From contig DOYB01000176.1 of the NCBI GenBank assembly GCA_003518745.1, forward strand, positions 1 through 8,843: a stretch of 8,843 nt of DNA. The letters are read 5' to 3'. Position numbers and translations under genes: made by a program. This document shows, piece by piece, positions 1 to 5,878 of this stretch; the first letter of the stretch is position 1, and each line of letters starts with the position of its first letter. The stretch is from Selenomonas sp. Its GTDB lineage: Bacteria > Bacillota > Negativicutes > Selenomonadales > Selenomonadaceae. Under the pieces are notes generated by a model. The model was not told the DNA's origin. It did not search any database and worked only from the letters and a program-made list of their open reading frames with translations.

Positions 1-224
1 TCGTAGGAAATAGTTATTTCCTCTTTGGTAAAGCCAGGCAGCTCCGCGAAAATCTCATAACGATCCTCTTCATCGATTACATCCACCTTAAAAGATGACA
101 AAGCGCCACTCACCTTGCCGATTGGATTCATAGGCTGATCCATTGCCAGCTCAAACACACGCTCCAGCATCTCGCGTCCCCGTTCAGCATTCTCCTTCAA
201 ATTAAACGGCATAATCCGAAACAT
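1..224 (-). CDS. Hsp20/alpha-crystallin small heat-shock protein, N-terminal part (cut by window edge)
   Basis: Only the first 74 codons are inside the window. The translation starts MFRIMPFNLKENAERG and reaches the first strands of an alpha-crystallin domain, with SSFKVDVIDEEDRYEIF followed by AELPGFTKEEITISY at about residues 43-74; the V-D-(8 to 10 residues)-Y-x-(5)-LPGF-x-KE-I pattern is typical of Hsp20 proteins. These are ATP-independent cytoplasmic holdase chaperones that form oligomers and keep unfolding proteins soluble. The family is usually about 140-150 residues, so roughly half is missing. Two in-frame ATGs exist (230 and 224). The AGGAGG at 237-232 is only 1 base from the first but 7 bases from the second, so 224 is chosen. 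A strong sigma-A-type promoter lies just upstream and no CIRCE (HrcA) operator was seen, so heat control by HrcA is not indicated. Confidence 0.88.
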   Translation of the reverse strand, partial: MFRIMPFNLKENAERGREMLERVFELAMDQPMNPIGKVSGALSSFKVDVIDEEDRYEIFAELPGFTKEEITISY

Positions 225-231
225 ATCCATT

Positions 232-237
232 CCTCCT
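232..237 (-). promoter_or_regulatory. Ribosome binding site that fixes the hsp20 start
   Basis: A perfect AGGAGG (reading 237 to 232) sits 1 base before the ATG at 230 and 7 bases before the ATG at 224. The spacing makes the second ATG the probable start and removes two residues (MD) from the longest reading. Confidence 0.75.
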
Positions 238-260
238 GTGTCCATATAACGTATAGTCAA

Positions 261-289
261 ATTATACAGTAATTTTTCAAAAATTTCAA
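261..289 (-). promoter_or_regulatory. Sigma-A-type promoter for the hsp20 gene
   Basis: On the minus strand TTGAAA (289-284) and a perfect TATAAT (266-261) are separated by exactly 17 bases in a very AT-rich stretch. Transcription would start near 254, giving a leader of about 30 bases that contains the AGGAGG ribosome binding site. This is the best-looking housekeeping promoter in the window. Confidence 0.8.
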
Positions 290-312
290 CTATATTTGCA
301 TATCCTCTCCTT

Positions 313-353
313 ACGAAAAGATTGCCGGCTCCACCATTCGGTAAAGCCGGCAA
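313..353 (-). terminator. Intrinsic terminator after the phosphodiester glycosidase gene
   Basis: A perfect 9-base inverted repeat (TTGCCGGCT at 322-330 and AGCCGGCAA at 345-353) encloses a 14-base loop that itself holds ACC/GGT complementarity. In the minus-strand transcript it begins 7 bases after the TAA stop at 361 and is followed by a short, imperfect U-rich run (TCTTTTCG). The stem is strong and the tract modest, so termination may be incomplete and some read-through into hsp20 is possible. Confidence 0.65.
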
Positions 354-360
354 CCACACA

Positions 361-1827
361 TTATTTTTTCGTAAGCACAAGGGCGCTTCCCACAGGACGC
401 TCAGCGCCATCTGAGGGGGAGTTCACAATCCTGCCCTCAACCACCATCTCTGTGGAACCGCCTCCGTCAAGATTTATGGCTTCCACCGCGCCAAATTTCT
501 TCAGCAGCTCAGCCCACTCTGTCAATGTGCAGCCATCGCTGTGGCTCTGGCGGCCATCCACCACTGCCAGGAGGAACTGCCCCTTATTCGTAAGCCCGAC
601 TGCACTGCGGGGCGCGCTGCCATAACGTATATCAGAAGGGAACTCCTCCTCCGCGGCAGTCACCTTCACCTTGCCATTCCTTACCAGGCAGGGGCCCGCC
701 CCAAGGATATGCACCGCGTCATTCCAAGGCTTTCCAAGCTCCTGGCTCACTGTGACCTTGTCCCCCACACGAACCTTCGAGAAGGCCGCTTTAGAGGAAC
801 CATGGGCAGAAATAACCATCCCATCCCTGGGTATCATACTGTTTCCTGTCTGAATCTTTGTCACCTTTCCATCCTTTACCGTGAATTCGATGCCGAACTC
901 ATTGGTTCCGGTCCTGCTGCCATTCCAGAGATTATATATTACAAGACCATTTTCCCCACGCTCGGCATCAACCCCGGACACGGGAAGGGTCACATTGCCC
1001 ATGGTTACGGTACCGTAATAGCTCACATCCCCAAACACCATGGAGCCGTCAGGCATGATTCCCATGGCGCTGCGAGTGAAATACGTAGTTCCCGCAATCT
1101 CCTCATCAATCTTGGTGATTCCCAGAATTTCCCCGGTACGGGCAAAATATGAGGCATTGATGGCCGCATCCGCCTCGGCAGATCTGGCAATATCAGACAG
1201 TGCCGCCCTTCCCGGAACCTGCCAATTCGCGAGTACCGGCTGGAGACTATACTTTTCAGGATCCGCAAAGAGGAACCATGCCGCCAGCCTGTCATTACCG
1301 CGCTTGAATACATATGTAGCCTGCTTGAGACCGGGAGCCACATCAACCTGTGTTACCTTCTCGGGCGAGAAAGGCTTTGGTTTATAGGCTTCATCAGGCT
1401 CCTCCTTTGTCTGTACCGGCGGCTTCATCCCCTCGGGATAGATATCCAGGAAGACTCTGGCAGGATTTTTCAGGCTGCCGTCCCGATAATTCAGGGCCTT
1501 CTTCAGGTCCACGATGACCCGCAGCTTTCCCTTCTTTTCCTCATACTTGAGCTTCCGGATTAAATCACTGGAGATCTTCGGCTTGCTCATATTTGAGACT
1601 TGTCCCACGTTGTCGAATTCCAGAACAATCCTTTTGCCATCCTTCTCAACACGAAGGTTATAATTAGGAATCTTATCCAAGTCAAAAACTATACGGTCAT
1701 ACTGACTGCCGTTATGATAGCGCACCCCGGACAGCGAAATCCCGGCAGAGGCTGCCAATACAGCGGTCTGAAACAAAAGCAGGAAAACCGCGGACAAGAT
1801 AACGGACTTCCGCCAAAATCGAAACAT
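361..1827 (-). CDS. Secreted phosphodiester glycosidase (NAGPA-like) with AMIN-like N-terminal domain
   Basis: The 488-residue product has a signal peptide (about residues 1-27: FWRK basic end, a hydrophobic run to about 24, possible cleavage after VLA or ASA), so it is exported. Residues about 29-131 look like an AMIN domain, a beta-rich module that targets envelope proteins to peptidoglycan (ISLSGVRY, YDRIVFDLD, RIVLEFD, LRVIVDLKKA, RVFLDIYP). After a Pro/Glu/Lys-rich linker (about 132-155) comes a phosphodiester glycosidase domain (PF09992, the family of the mammalian mannose-6-phosphate uncovering enzyme): INASYF at 223-228, PRSAVGL at 406-412, DGR at 424-426, INLDGGGSTEM at 451-461 and RPVGSALVL at 477-485. 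Family members cleave sugar phosphodiesters; bacterial substrates are mostly unknown but envelope polymers such as exopolysaccharide or teichoic-like glycans are plausible. The start has AGGAG 7 bases upstream. The gene has its own putative promoter and lies between two terminators, so it is probably monocistronic. The domain call is firm; the substrate is not known. Confidence 0.87.
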   Translation of the reverse strand: MFRFWRKSVILSAVFLLLFQTAVLAASAGISLSGVRYHNGSQYDRIVFDLDKIPNYNLRVEKDGKRIVLEFDNVGQVSNMSKPKISSDLIRKLKYEEKKGKLRVIVDLKKALNYRDGSLKNPARVFLDIYPEGMKPPVQTKEEPDEAYKPKPFSPEKVTQVDVAPGLKQATYVFKRGNDRLAAWFLFADPEKYSLQPVLANWQVPGRAALSDIARSAEADAAINASYFARTGEILGITKIDEEIAGTTYFTRSAMGIMPDGSMVFGDVSYYGTVTMGNVTLPVSGVDAERGENGLVIYNLWNGSRTGTNEFGIEFTVKDGKVTKIQTGNSMIPRDGMVISAHGSSKAAFSKVRVGDKVTVSQELGKPWNDAVHILGAGPCLVRNGKVKVTAAEEEFPSDIRYGSAPRSAVGLTNKGQFLLAVVDGRQSHSDGCTLTEWAELLKKFGAVEAINLDGGGSTEMVVEGRIVNSPSDGAERPVGSALVLTKK

Positions 1828-1870
1828 TTAAATACTCCTTTCACATTCCTCAAAAAACGATACTTGCCAC

Positions 1871-1879
1871 AGTATAACA
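1871..1879 (-). promoter_or_regulatory. Possible extended -10 promoter for the glycosidase gene
   Basis: On the minus strand TGT precedes TATACT (1876-1871), matching an extended -10 element (TGn-TATAAT with one mismatch). No good -35 is present at 17 bases, as that position falls in the T-tract of the flgJ terminator. Transcription would start near 1864, about 37 bases before the ATG at 1827. A promoter is expected here because a strong terminator lies immediately upstream. Confidence 0.4.
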
Positions 1880-1886
1880 CAGAACG

Positions 1887-1929
1887 AAAAAAACAAAAAG
1901 CCCCGGCAGCTATAAAAGCCACCGGAGCC
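1887..1929 (-). terminator. Intrinsic terminator ending the flagellar transcript after flgJ
   Basis: A 12-pair stem, four of them G-U wobbles in the RNA, is formed by minus-strand 1929-1918 and 1910-1899 with a 7-base loop, followed by an almost uninterrupted T run (TTTTTGTTTTTTT, 1899-1887). It starts 8 bases after the flgJ stop codon. It is a textbook Rho-independent terminator in this direction; on the plus strand the hairpin is followed by only five A and no T run. Confidence 0.87.
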
Positions 1930-1937
1930 AAAAACAC

Positions 1938-2375
1938 TTACTTTTCAATATTTTCCCCATTTGCCCGCGCTTGCGCTTCAATCTGTTTCTCGATTTGAGG
2001 GGAAAGCTGCTTGTACATCATATCCGCGATACCGATTCCGCCTGCCTTCGCTACATTCTCCATGACCTCAGTGTCGTGCATATCCCTGAAGATATCCATG
2101 GCATTGGACTCACCGAATAGCTCGTCCTTCGGAACGGTCTTGCGCATTTCCCTGAACATCATATTCAGGAAAAATGATTCAAAACCCTGGCATGCCTTCT
2201 TGAGTCCGTCCCGTTGCTTTTCCGCGTCTGTCTTTTCGGAAGCTACGGCCTTATCTATATTCTCCCTGGCCTCCTTGAGCATGCTGGAGAACTTAGCCTG
2301 GGATGCTACCGCGTCGGCAGAATCGTATGTGGAGTTCTGCTGCCCCAAGCCCGCATTGAATGGTGTAATCAGCAT
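1938..2375 (-). CDS. flgJ: FlgJ-type rod-binding protein without muramidase domain
   Basis: The 145-residue product matches the rod-binding domain found at the N terminus of proteobacterial FlgJ, roughly residues 57-124: LKKACQGFESFFLNMMFREMRKTVP, then GESNAMDIFRDMHDTEVMENVAKAGGIGIADMMYKQL. This domain acts in the periplasm as the scaffold or cap on which the flagellar rod polymerises. The C-terminal glucosaminidase domain of enteric FlgJ (protein about 310 residues) is absent, as in many Firmicutes and other lineages, so another enzyme must open the peptidoglycan. There is no signal peptide, consistent with export through the flagellar type III apparatus. The start has GGAGG 6 bases upstream and follows flgI by 39 bases; a strong terminator follows, making this the last gene of the flagellar unit. 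The C-terminal tail (about 125-145) is charged and probably helical. Confidence 0.87.
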   Translation of the reverse strand: MLITPFNAGLGQQNSTYDSADAVASQAKFSSMLKEARENIDKAVASEKTDAEKQRDGLKKACQGFESFFLNMMFREMRKTVPKDELFGESNAMDIFRDMHDTEVMENVAKAGGIGIADMMYKQLSPQIEKQIEAQARANGENIEK

Positions 2376-2414
2376 ATTGCGCCTCCATAAACTACAGAAT
2401 ATTTCCGTCCGTAT

Positions 2415-3536
2415 TTAAATCAGTTCCAGGGTTGCATGGATTGCTCCCGCGGCCTTCATGGCCTGGAGGATGGATATGGTGTCCCTGGGAGTTGCCCCAA
2501 CCGCGTTGAGGGCACCTACTATATCACTGATACTAGACGTTGCCGGAAGCACTATGGTATTGCCTGCAGACTCCTTGACCTCTGTATTCGTATTGCTGGT
2601 GACCATGGTGCTGCCATAGCTGAATGGTGGTGGCTGATCTACCTCATTGGTCTGTTGGACGCTGATGGTCAGACCTCCCTGAGTAATGGAGCACTCGTCC
2701 ACCGTCACATTGCCGCCCATGACAATGGTGCCGGTGCGCTCATTTACCACAACTCTGGCCACATTATCGGGCATAACATAAAGATCTTCAATGCTTGCCA
2801 CGAACTCCACCAGATTCCCCCTGAAATACGAAGGTACCGAAATGTCAATCCGTCCCGGATTCGCCGCCTTTGCAATGCCCGCGCCGTACTGCGCGTTTAT
2901 GGCATTCGCCACCCTTGCTGAGGTACTGAAATCAGCATGGGAAAGAGACAGGGACAGTCTCCCATTTGCCGCCAGCTCATCATCATCCACGGAACGTTCC
3001 ACTATGGCCCCATTTGGGCAAGTTCCCACCGTTGGGAAGTTCTTGGCAGCTTTACTGCTGCTCCCTGAGCCCGCCGTGAAACCGCCCGTGGAAATGGGTC
3101 CCTGGGCAACGGCGTAAATCTCACCATTGGCCGCGCGAAGTGGTGTCTGGAGCAGTGTACCTCCCTGTATGCTCTTGGCATCGCCCATGGAAGATACCGT
3201 AATATCTATGGTGTCACCCTCCCGCACGAATGGCGGCAGAGTCGCGGTAACCATAACTGCTGCTACATTCTTTGGATCTAAATCGTCAAAATTGGCAACG
3301 GTAATACCATAGTTCCTCAGCAGGCTCAAAGTGGACTGGATCATCTCGGGTGACTTATCCGAATCTCCCGTCTTGTTAAGACCAACCACAAGTCCGTAGC
3401 CCATCAGCTGATTGGAACGAACCCCCTGAACCTTCGCAATGTCCTTGATACGAGTCGCCGGCGAATCAGCGGAGACCTCCCCGCTGAAACCCAAAAGACA
3501 CATAGCCGTCATTCCGATAGCAAGTAATTTTTTCAT
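2415..3536 (-). CDS. flgI: Flagellar P-ring protein FlgI
   Basis: The 373-residue product has the usual FlgI length (about 365-370) and diagnostic segments: RIKDIAKVQGVRSNQLMGYGLVVGLNKTGD (29-58), ATLPPFVREGDTIDITVSSMGDAKSIQGGTLLQTPL (98-133), NGAIVER (175-181), RVVVNERTGTIVMGG (261-275) and a C-terminal ALNAVGATPRDTISILQAMKAAGAIHATLEL (342-372). It has a Sec signal peptide, MKKLLAIGMTAMCLLGFSGEVSA, with likely cleavage after residue 23. FlgI subunits assemble with the help of FlgA into the P ring, a bushing around the distal rod in the peptidoglycan layer, and so indicate a diderm envelope. The start ATG lies 9 bases after the flgH stop, with GAGGGA 6 bases upstream overlapping that stop codon, suggesting translational coupling. 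Two cysteines remain in the mature protein, C173 and C282. Confidence 0.96.
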   Translation of the reverse strand: MKKLLAIGMTAMCLLGFSGEVSADSPATRIKDIAKVQGVRSNQLMGYGLVVGLNKTGDSDKSPEMIQSTLSLLRNYGITVANFDDLDPKNVAAVMVTATLPPFVREGDTIDITVSSMGDAKSIQGGTLLQTPLRAANGEIYAVAQGPISTGGFTAGSGSSSKAAKNFPTVGTCPNGAIVERSVDDDELAANGRLSLSLSHADFSTSARVANAINAQYGAGIAKAANPGRIDISVPSYFRGNLVEFVASIEDLYVMPDNVARVVVNERTGTIVMGGNVTVDECSITQGGLTISVQQTNEVDQPPPFSYGSTMVTSNTNTEVKESAGNTIVLPATSSISDIVGALNAVGATPRDTISILQAMKAAGAIHATLELI

Positions 3537-3545
3537 ACAAATCCC

Positions 3546-4133
3546 TCAGAACAAGAAATTGAAAATCTGGGTCAAGATGCCCTGACGCTGCTTTGCGTTA
3601 AGGGGACCCTTGCCGTCAAACTTCAGAGTAGCATCTGCCACCTGATTGGAATATATCGTATTATCATAGCGTATATCATCACGGCGCACAATCCCGCGGA
3701 AGGTTATCCGGTGTTCATCCCGGTTCTGCCAGATGGACTGCGTACCCTCCACCACCATATTTTCATTATCCAGAACATCCACCACCGTCACAGTGATACG
3801 CCCTGACACGGAGTTCACATCGCTGGCAGCCCCGTCAGCCTTGAAGCTGTCATTGCCGCTTGCGGACGCGGCCTTCAGGAAATCGAAAATACCGACTCCC
3901 GCGCTCAGACTGGTGCTGCCCGACTTGGAATTAGATGTGGACTTGGTGGCCGTAGTGCGGGTGGATTCATTTATTATTATAGTCAGGATATCTCCCACGT
4001 CGTGGGCCTTATGATCTGAATACAGGCTCCATCCCCTGTCCGACCAAAGTGATTTCGCCTCAGTCTGGACAGTACCGAAGCCAAGGCAAACAACCATGAC
4101 TATAACCAGCAGGATTCCCGTCTTTTTCCTCAT
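3546..4133 (-). CDS. flgH: Flagellar L-ring protein FlgH
   Basis: The 195-residue product carries the FlgH pattern: SLYSDHKAHDVGDILTIIINESTRTTATKSTSNSKSG (37-72), SGRITVTVVDVLDNENMVVEGTQSIWQNRDEHRITFRGIVRRDDI (110-154), and YSNQVADATLKFDGKGPLNAKQRQGILTQIFNFLF (161-195). FlgH forms the L ring, the outer-membrane bushing of the flagellum. The N terminus MRKKTGILLVIVMVVCLGFGTVQTEA is a signal peptide with plausible signal-peptidase I cleavage after A26. The only cysteine (C16) is preceded by M-V-V rather than a normal L-[AS]-[GA] lipobox, unlike enteric FlgH, which is a lipoprotein. A longer in-frame reading back to 4193 overlaps flgA and would bury the signal peptide; the ATG at 4133 has GGGGAG 10 bases upstream. 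It ends 9 bases before flgI. Confidence 0.93.
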   Translation of the reverse strand: MRKKTGILLVIVMVVCLGFGTVQTEAKSLWSDRGWSLYSDHKAHDVGDILTIIINESTRTTATKSTSNSKSGSTSLSAGVGIFDFLKAASASGNDSFKADGAASDVNSVSGRITVTVVDVLDNENMVVEGTQSIWQNRDEHRITFRGIVRRDDIRYDNTIYSNQVADATLKFDGKGPLNAKQRQGILTQIFNFLF

Positions 4134-4143
4134 ACAATCATCG

Positions 4144-4149
4144 CTCCCC
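4144..4149 (-). promoter_or_regulatory. Ribosome binding site supporting the flgH start at 4133
   Basis: GGGGAG on the minus strand, 10 bases before the ATG at 4133. It lies in the 46-base gap after flgA, upstream of the codon that begins a clean signal peptide, and argues against the longer in-frame reading that starts inside flgA. Confidence 0.6.
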
Positions 4150-4179
4150 GGAACAAACATTCCCGATAGTTTAGGCAGC

Positions 4180-4950
4180 CTACAATATTTCAACCGTGGT
4201 CGCGTCGATTACCCGACCCCGCAATATCTTCGATGAAGTGGCGTTTCTCACCCGGATTATATTCCCCACACGACCCTTTTGAAGGGCAACACCCTCCGTA
4301 GTTATCTTCACGCCGTTGTAGTTTGCCACGAGCTGCACGGGAGCTCCATTATCGATTACCACAGGATTCTGCAGAATCCCATCGGTAATGGGGGATCCGG
4401 AACGAATCACACGGTTCGGAACACGTCCCACCACTAATGCGGGATCCTCCAGATAGAACTCCGAACGATTCTCCACCTCATGCTCCTCAAACCTTACATC
4501 CGCGGCGGTCAGCAGCTGCTCCGGACGCAAATCCCTTGCCGCCACCAGCATCTGCCCATAGACATGAAGCTCATAATAGCATATCGAGCGTCGGTACAGA
4601 GCACCATTCACGTAGACCTTCACATAAACCGGGTTCAATCCCCCATACCGAAGATCCTTGGGCAGCTCCGTCTCACATACGAGCGTCCCCTCCGGACAAC
4701 GCATACCTTGAACCTTTCGGGAAAGCATAATAGTGTACCTGCGGGTCTCCCCCTGCTCCTCAAGAGTCTTCTCAAGCCGTTCTCTGGCAAGAGCCTCTAT
4801 ATAGTCAGCAGGAATCACCTGTGGATAACGCTCATCCTGAGTACCCTGAAACTCCGCTTCTGCCACTGCAGGAAGAATCAATCCCCCTAACACCAGAAGA
4901 AAAGCCGCCAATACGCCGCAAAAGGCCCTGCCAAACCTAAAGCCCTTCAT
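4180..4950 (-). CDS. flgA: FlgA, P-ring assembly chaperone
   Basis: The 256-residue protein starts with a signal peptide (hydrophobic residues about 11-30, cleavage near AVAEA). Its second half is the conserved FlgA region: an SAF-type domain at about 134-195 (MLVAARDLRPEQLLTAADV, then VGRVPNRVIRSGSPITDGILQNPVVI) and a C-terminal beta domain at about 200-256 (NGAPVQLVANYNGVKITTEGVALQKGRVGNIIRVRNATSSKILRGRV). FlgA is a periplasmic chaperone needed to polymerise FlgI into the P ring. The ATG at 4950 overlaps the flgG stop by one base (TGATG), and no strong ribosome binding site is visible (only a weak GAAGCG), so translation is probably coupled to flgG. The middle part (about 60-130) is divergent, with three cysteines at 85, 92 and 124. 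Followed after 46 bases by flgH. Confidence 0.93.
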   Translation of the reverse strand: MKGFRFGRAFCGVLAAFLLVLGGLILPAVAEAEFQGTQDERYPQVIPADYIEALARERLEKTLEEQGETRRYTIMLSRKVQGMRCPEGTLVCETELPKDLRYGGLNPVYVKVYVNGALYRRSICYYELHVYGQMLVAARDLRPEQLLTAADVRFEEHEVENRSEFYLEDPALVVGRVPNRVIRSGSPITDGILQNPVVIDNGAPVQLVANYNGVKITTEGVALQKGRVGNIIRVRNATSSKILRGRVIDATTVEIL

Positions 4951-5741
4951 CAGCGCTTCAATCCATTTGCCACCTCAAGCATGGAATCGGAGGTGATAAT
5001 GGCCTTGGAATTAGATTCATAGGCACGCTGTGTCTTTATCATATCCACCATTTCATCAACGATCTGGACACTTGACATCTCCAAAGTGCCTTGAGTCAGG
5101 GTTCCTGCCCCTTCCTCACCGGGATTGCTGTCAATGGGATCTCCCGAAGCCTCAGAAACCACAAAGAAGTTCCTACCTATCGAAGTGAGTCCCGAGGGAT
5201 TCACGAAGCGGCTCAAGGTAATCTGTCCCACCTCCTGCTGCTCTCCTCCCGCAGGCCTGCAGGAAACACGTCCATCATTGGAAATGACGATGGAATCACT
5301 GGGAGCTGACTCATCAATTGTGATGGCAGGATCCAGCGGATAACCGTCAGTAGTCACCAGACGGCGCTCTGAATCCAGCTTGAAGGTACCATCACGGGTA
5401 TATGCCGTAGTTCCATCAGGCAGAGTCACTCTGAAAAAGCCCTCCCCCTGTATGCCGATATCCGTAGGATTTTCCGTCAGTTGCAAAGGCCCTTGGACGA
5501 AAATGCGATTGGTTGCCGACACACGAGTGCCGAGACCAATCTGAAGTCCCGTGGGGAACCGAGAATCCGCGCCGCTGGCAGCTCCCGCCTCCCTCAAGGT
5601 CTGATAAATCAAATCCTGGAACTCTCCGCGGACCCGCTTACCTCCATAGGTGTTTACATTAGCGATATTATGGGCAACGATATCCATGTTCGTCTGCTGT
5701 GCCTTCATACCTGAAGCCGCAGACCAAAGAGATCTCATCAT
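4950..5741 (-). CDS. flgG: Flagellar distal-rod protein FlgG
   Basis: The 263-residue product aligns along its whole length with FlgG (about 260 residues): MMRSLWSAASGMKAQQTNMD at the N terminus, the FlgG-specific stretch YQTLREAGAASGADSRFPTGLQIG that stiffens the distal rod, GEGFFRVTLPDGTTAYTRDGTFKLD, and the C-terminal helix SVQIVDEMVDMIKTQRAYESNSKAIITSDSMLEVANGLKR. It polymerises into the hollow distal rod after type III export, so no signal peptide is expected. The rod box around residues 25-36 reads NIANVNTYGGKR, where most family members have N-[TS]-x-G-[FY]-K-R. A GTG at 5753 would give four more residues but lies inside the ribosome binding site; the ATG at 5741 gives the family-typical MMRSLW start. 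Overlaps flgA by one base. A sigma-28-like promoter lies upstream. Confidence 0.95.
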   Translation of the reverse strand: MMRSLWSAASGMKAQQTNMDIVAHNIANVNTYGGKRVRGEFQDLIYQTLREAGAASGADSRFPTGLQIGLGTRVSATNRIFVQGPLQLTENPTDIGIQGEGFFRVTLPDGTTAYTRDGTFKLDSERRLVTTDGYPLDPAITIDESAPSDSIVISNDGRVSCRPAGGEQQEVGQITLSRFVNPSGLTSIGRNFFVVSEASGDPIDSNPGEEGAGTLTQGTLEMSSVQIVDEMVDMIKTQRAYESNSKAIITSDSMLEVANGLKR

Positions 5742-5749
5742 ATCAAATT

Positions 5750-5760
5750 CCACCGTCCTT
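5750..5760 (-). promoter_or_regulatory. Ribosome binding site that decides the flgG start
   Basis: The minus strand reads AAGGACGGTGG. GGTGG is 8 bases from the ATG at 5741, a normal distance. The alternative GTG at 5753 is part of this element and would have only 2 bases after AAGGA, so it is unlikely to be used. Confidence 0.6.
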
Positions 5761-5786
5761 AAAACTATATAATAGCTCCGATTGTT

Positions 5787-5813
5787 ATATCGAAAATAAA
5801 CACGGATTTCTTA
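5787..5813 (-). promoter_or_regulatory. Sigma-28/sigma-D-like flagellar promoter before flgG
   Basis: On the minus strand TAAG (5813-5810), 15 bases, then TTCGATAT (5794-5787) matches the Bacillus sigma-D pattern TAAA-N15-GCCGATAT at 3 of 4 and 6 of 8 positions with exact spacing. Transcription would start near 5780, giving a leader of about 40 bases before the flgG ATG at 5741. The -35 and spacer lie in the 3' side of the hairpin annotated at 5791-5856. This is a pattern match only; no housekeeping promoter of similar quality was found in this gap. Confidence 0.5.
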
Positions 5814-5856
5814 AATGGTAGGAAAGAAAAATTTTCCTCCCATCAAAAATCCGTGT
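5791..5856 (-). terminator. Long two-part hairpin between flgF and flgG, probable terminator/attenuator
   Basis: A perfect 10-base outer inverted repeat (ACACGGATTT at 5800-5809 with AAATCCGTGT at 5847-5856) encloses an 11-base inner repeat with one mismatch (5815-5825 with 5833-5843), separated by a 5/3-base internal loop and closed by a 7-base loop. In the minus-strand transcript it begins 22 bases after the flgF stop and is followed by TTTATTTTCG, an interrupted U-rich tract. The structure fits an intrinsic terminator or attenuator between flgF and flgG; the weak tract leaves room for read-through or for an RNA-processing/stability role. Confidence 0.65.
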
Positions 5857-5878
5857 CCTTGGATTCAAGTTCCTTATG

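Noticed and set aside
225..300. CIRCE or other heat-shock operator upstream of hsp20
   Set aside because: No TTAGCACTC/GAGTGCTAA inverted repeat is present; only AT-rich sequence and a sigma-A promoter.
290..301. Tiny minus-strand frame (ATG, two codons, stop) behind an AGGAG-like site, between the glycosidase terminator and the hsp20 promoter
   Set aside because: Only three codons long, and it lies upstream of the expected hsp20 transcript start, so it would not be in the leader.
541..1152. Plus-strand open frame of 203 codons inside the glycosidase gene
   Set aside because: Antisense shadow of a well-supported protein; no domain and no promoter seen.
4134..4193. Twenty extra N-terminal codons for FlgH
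   Set aside because: They overlap flgA and precede an otherwise normal signal peptide; a ribosome binding site supports the ATG at 4133.
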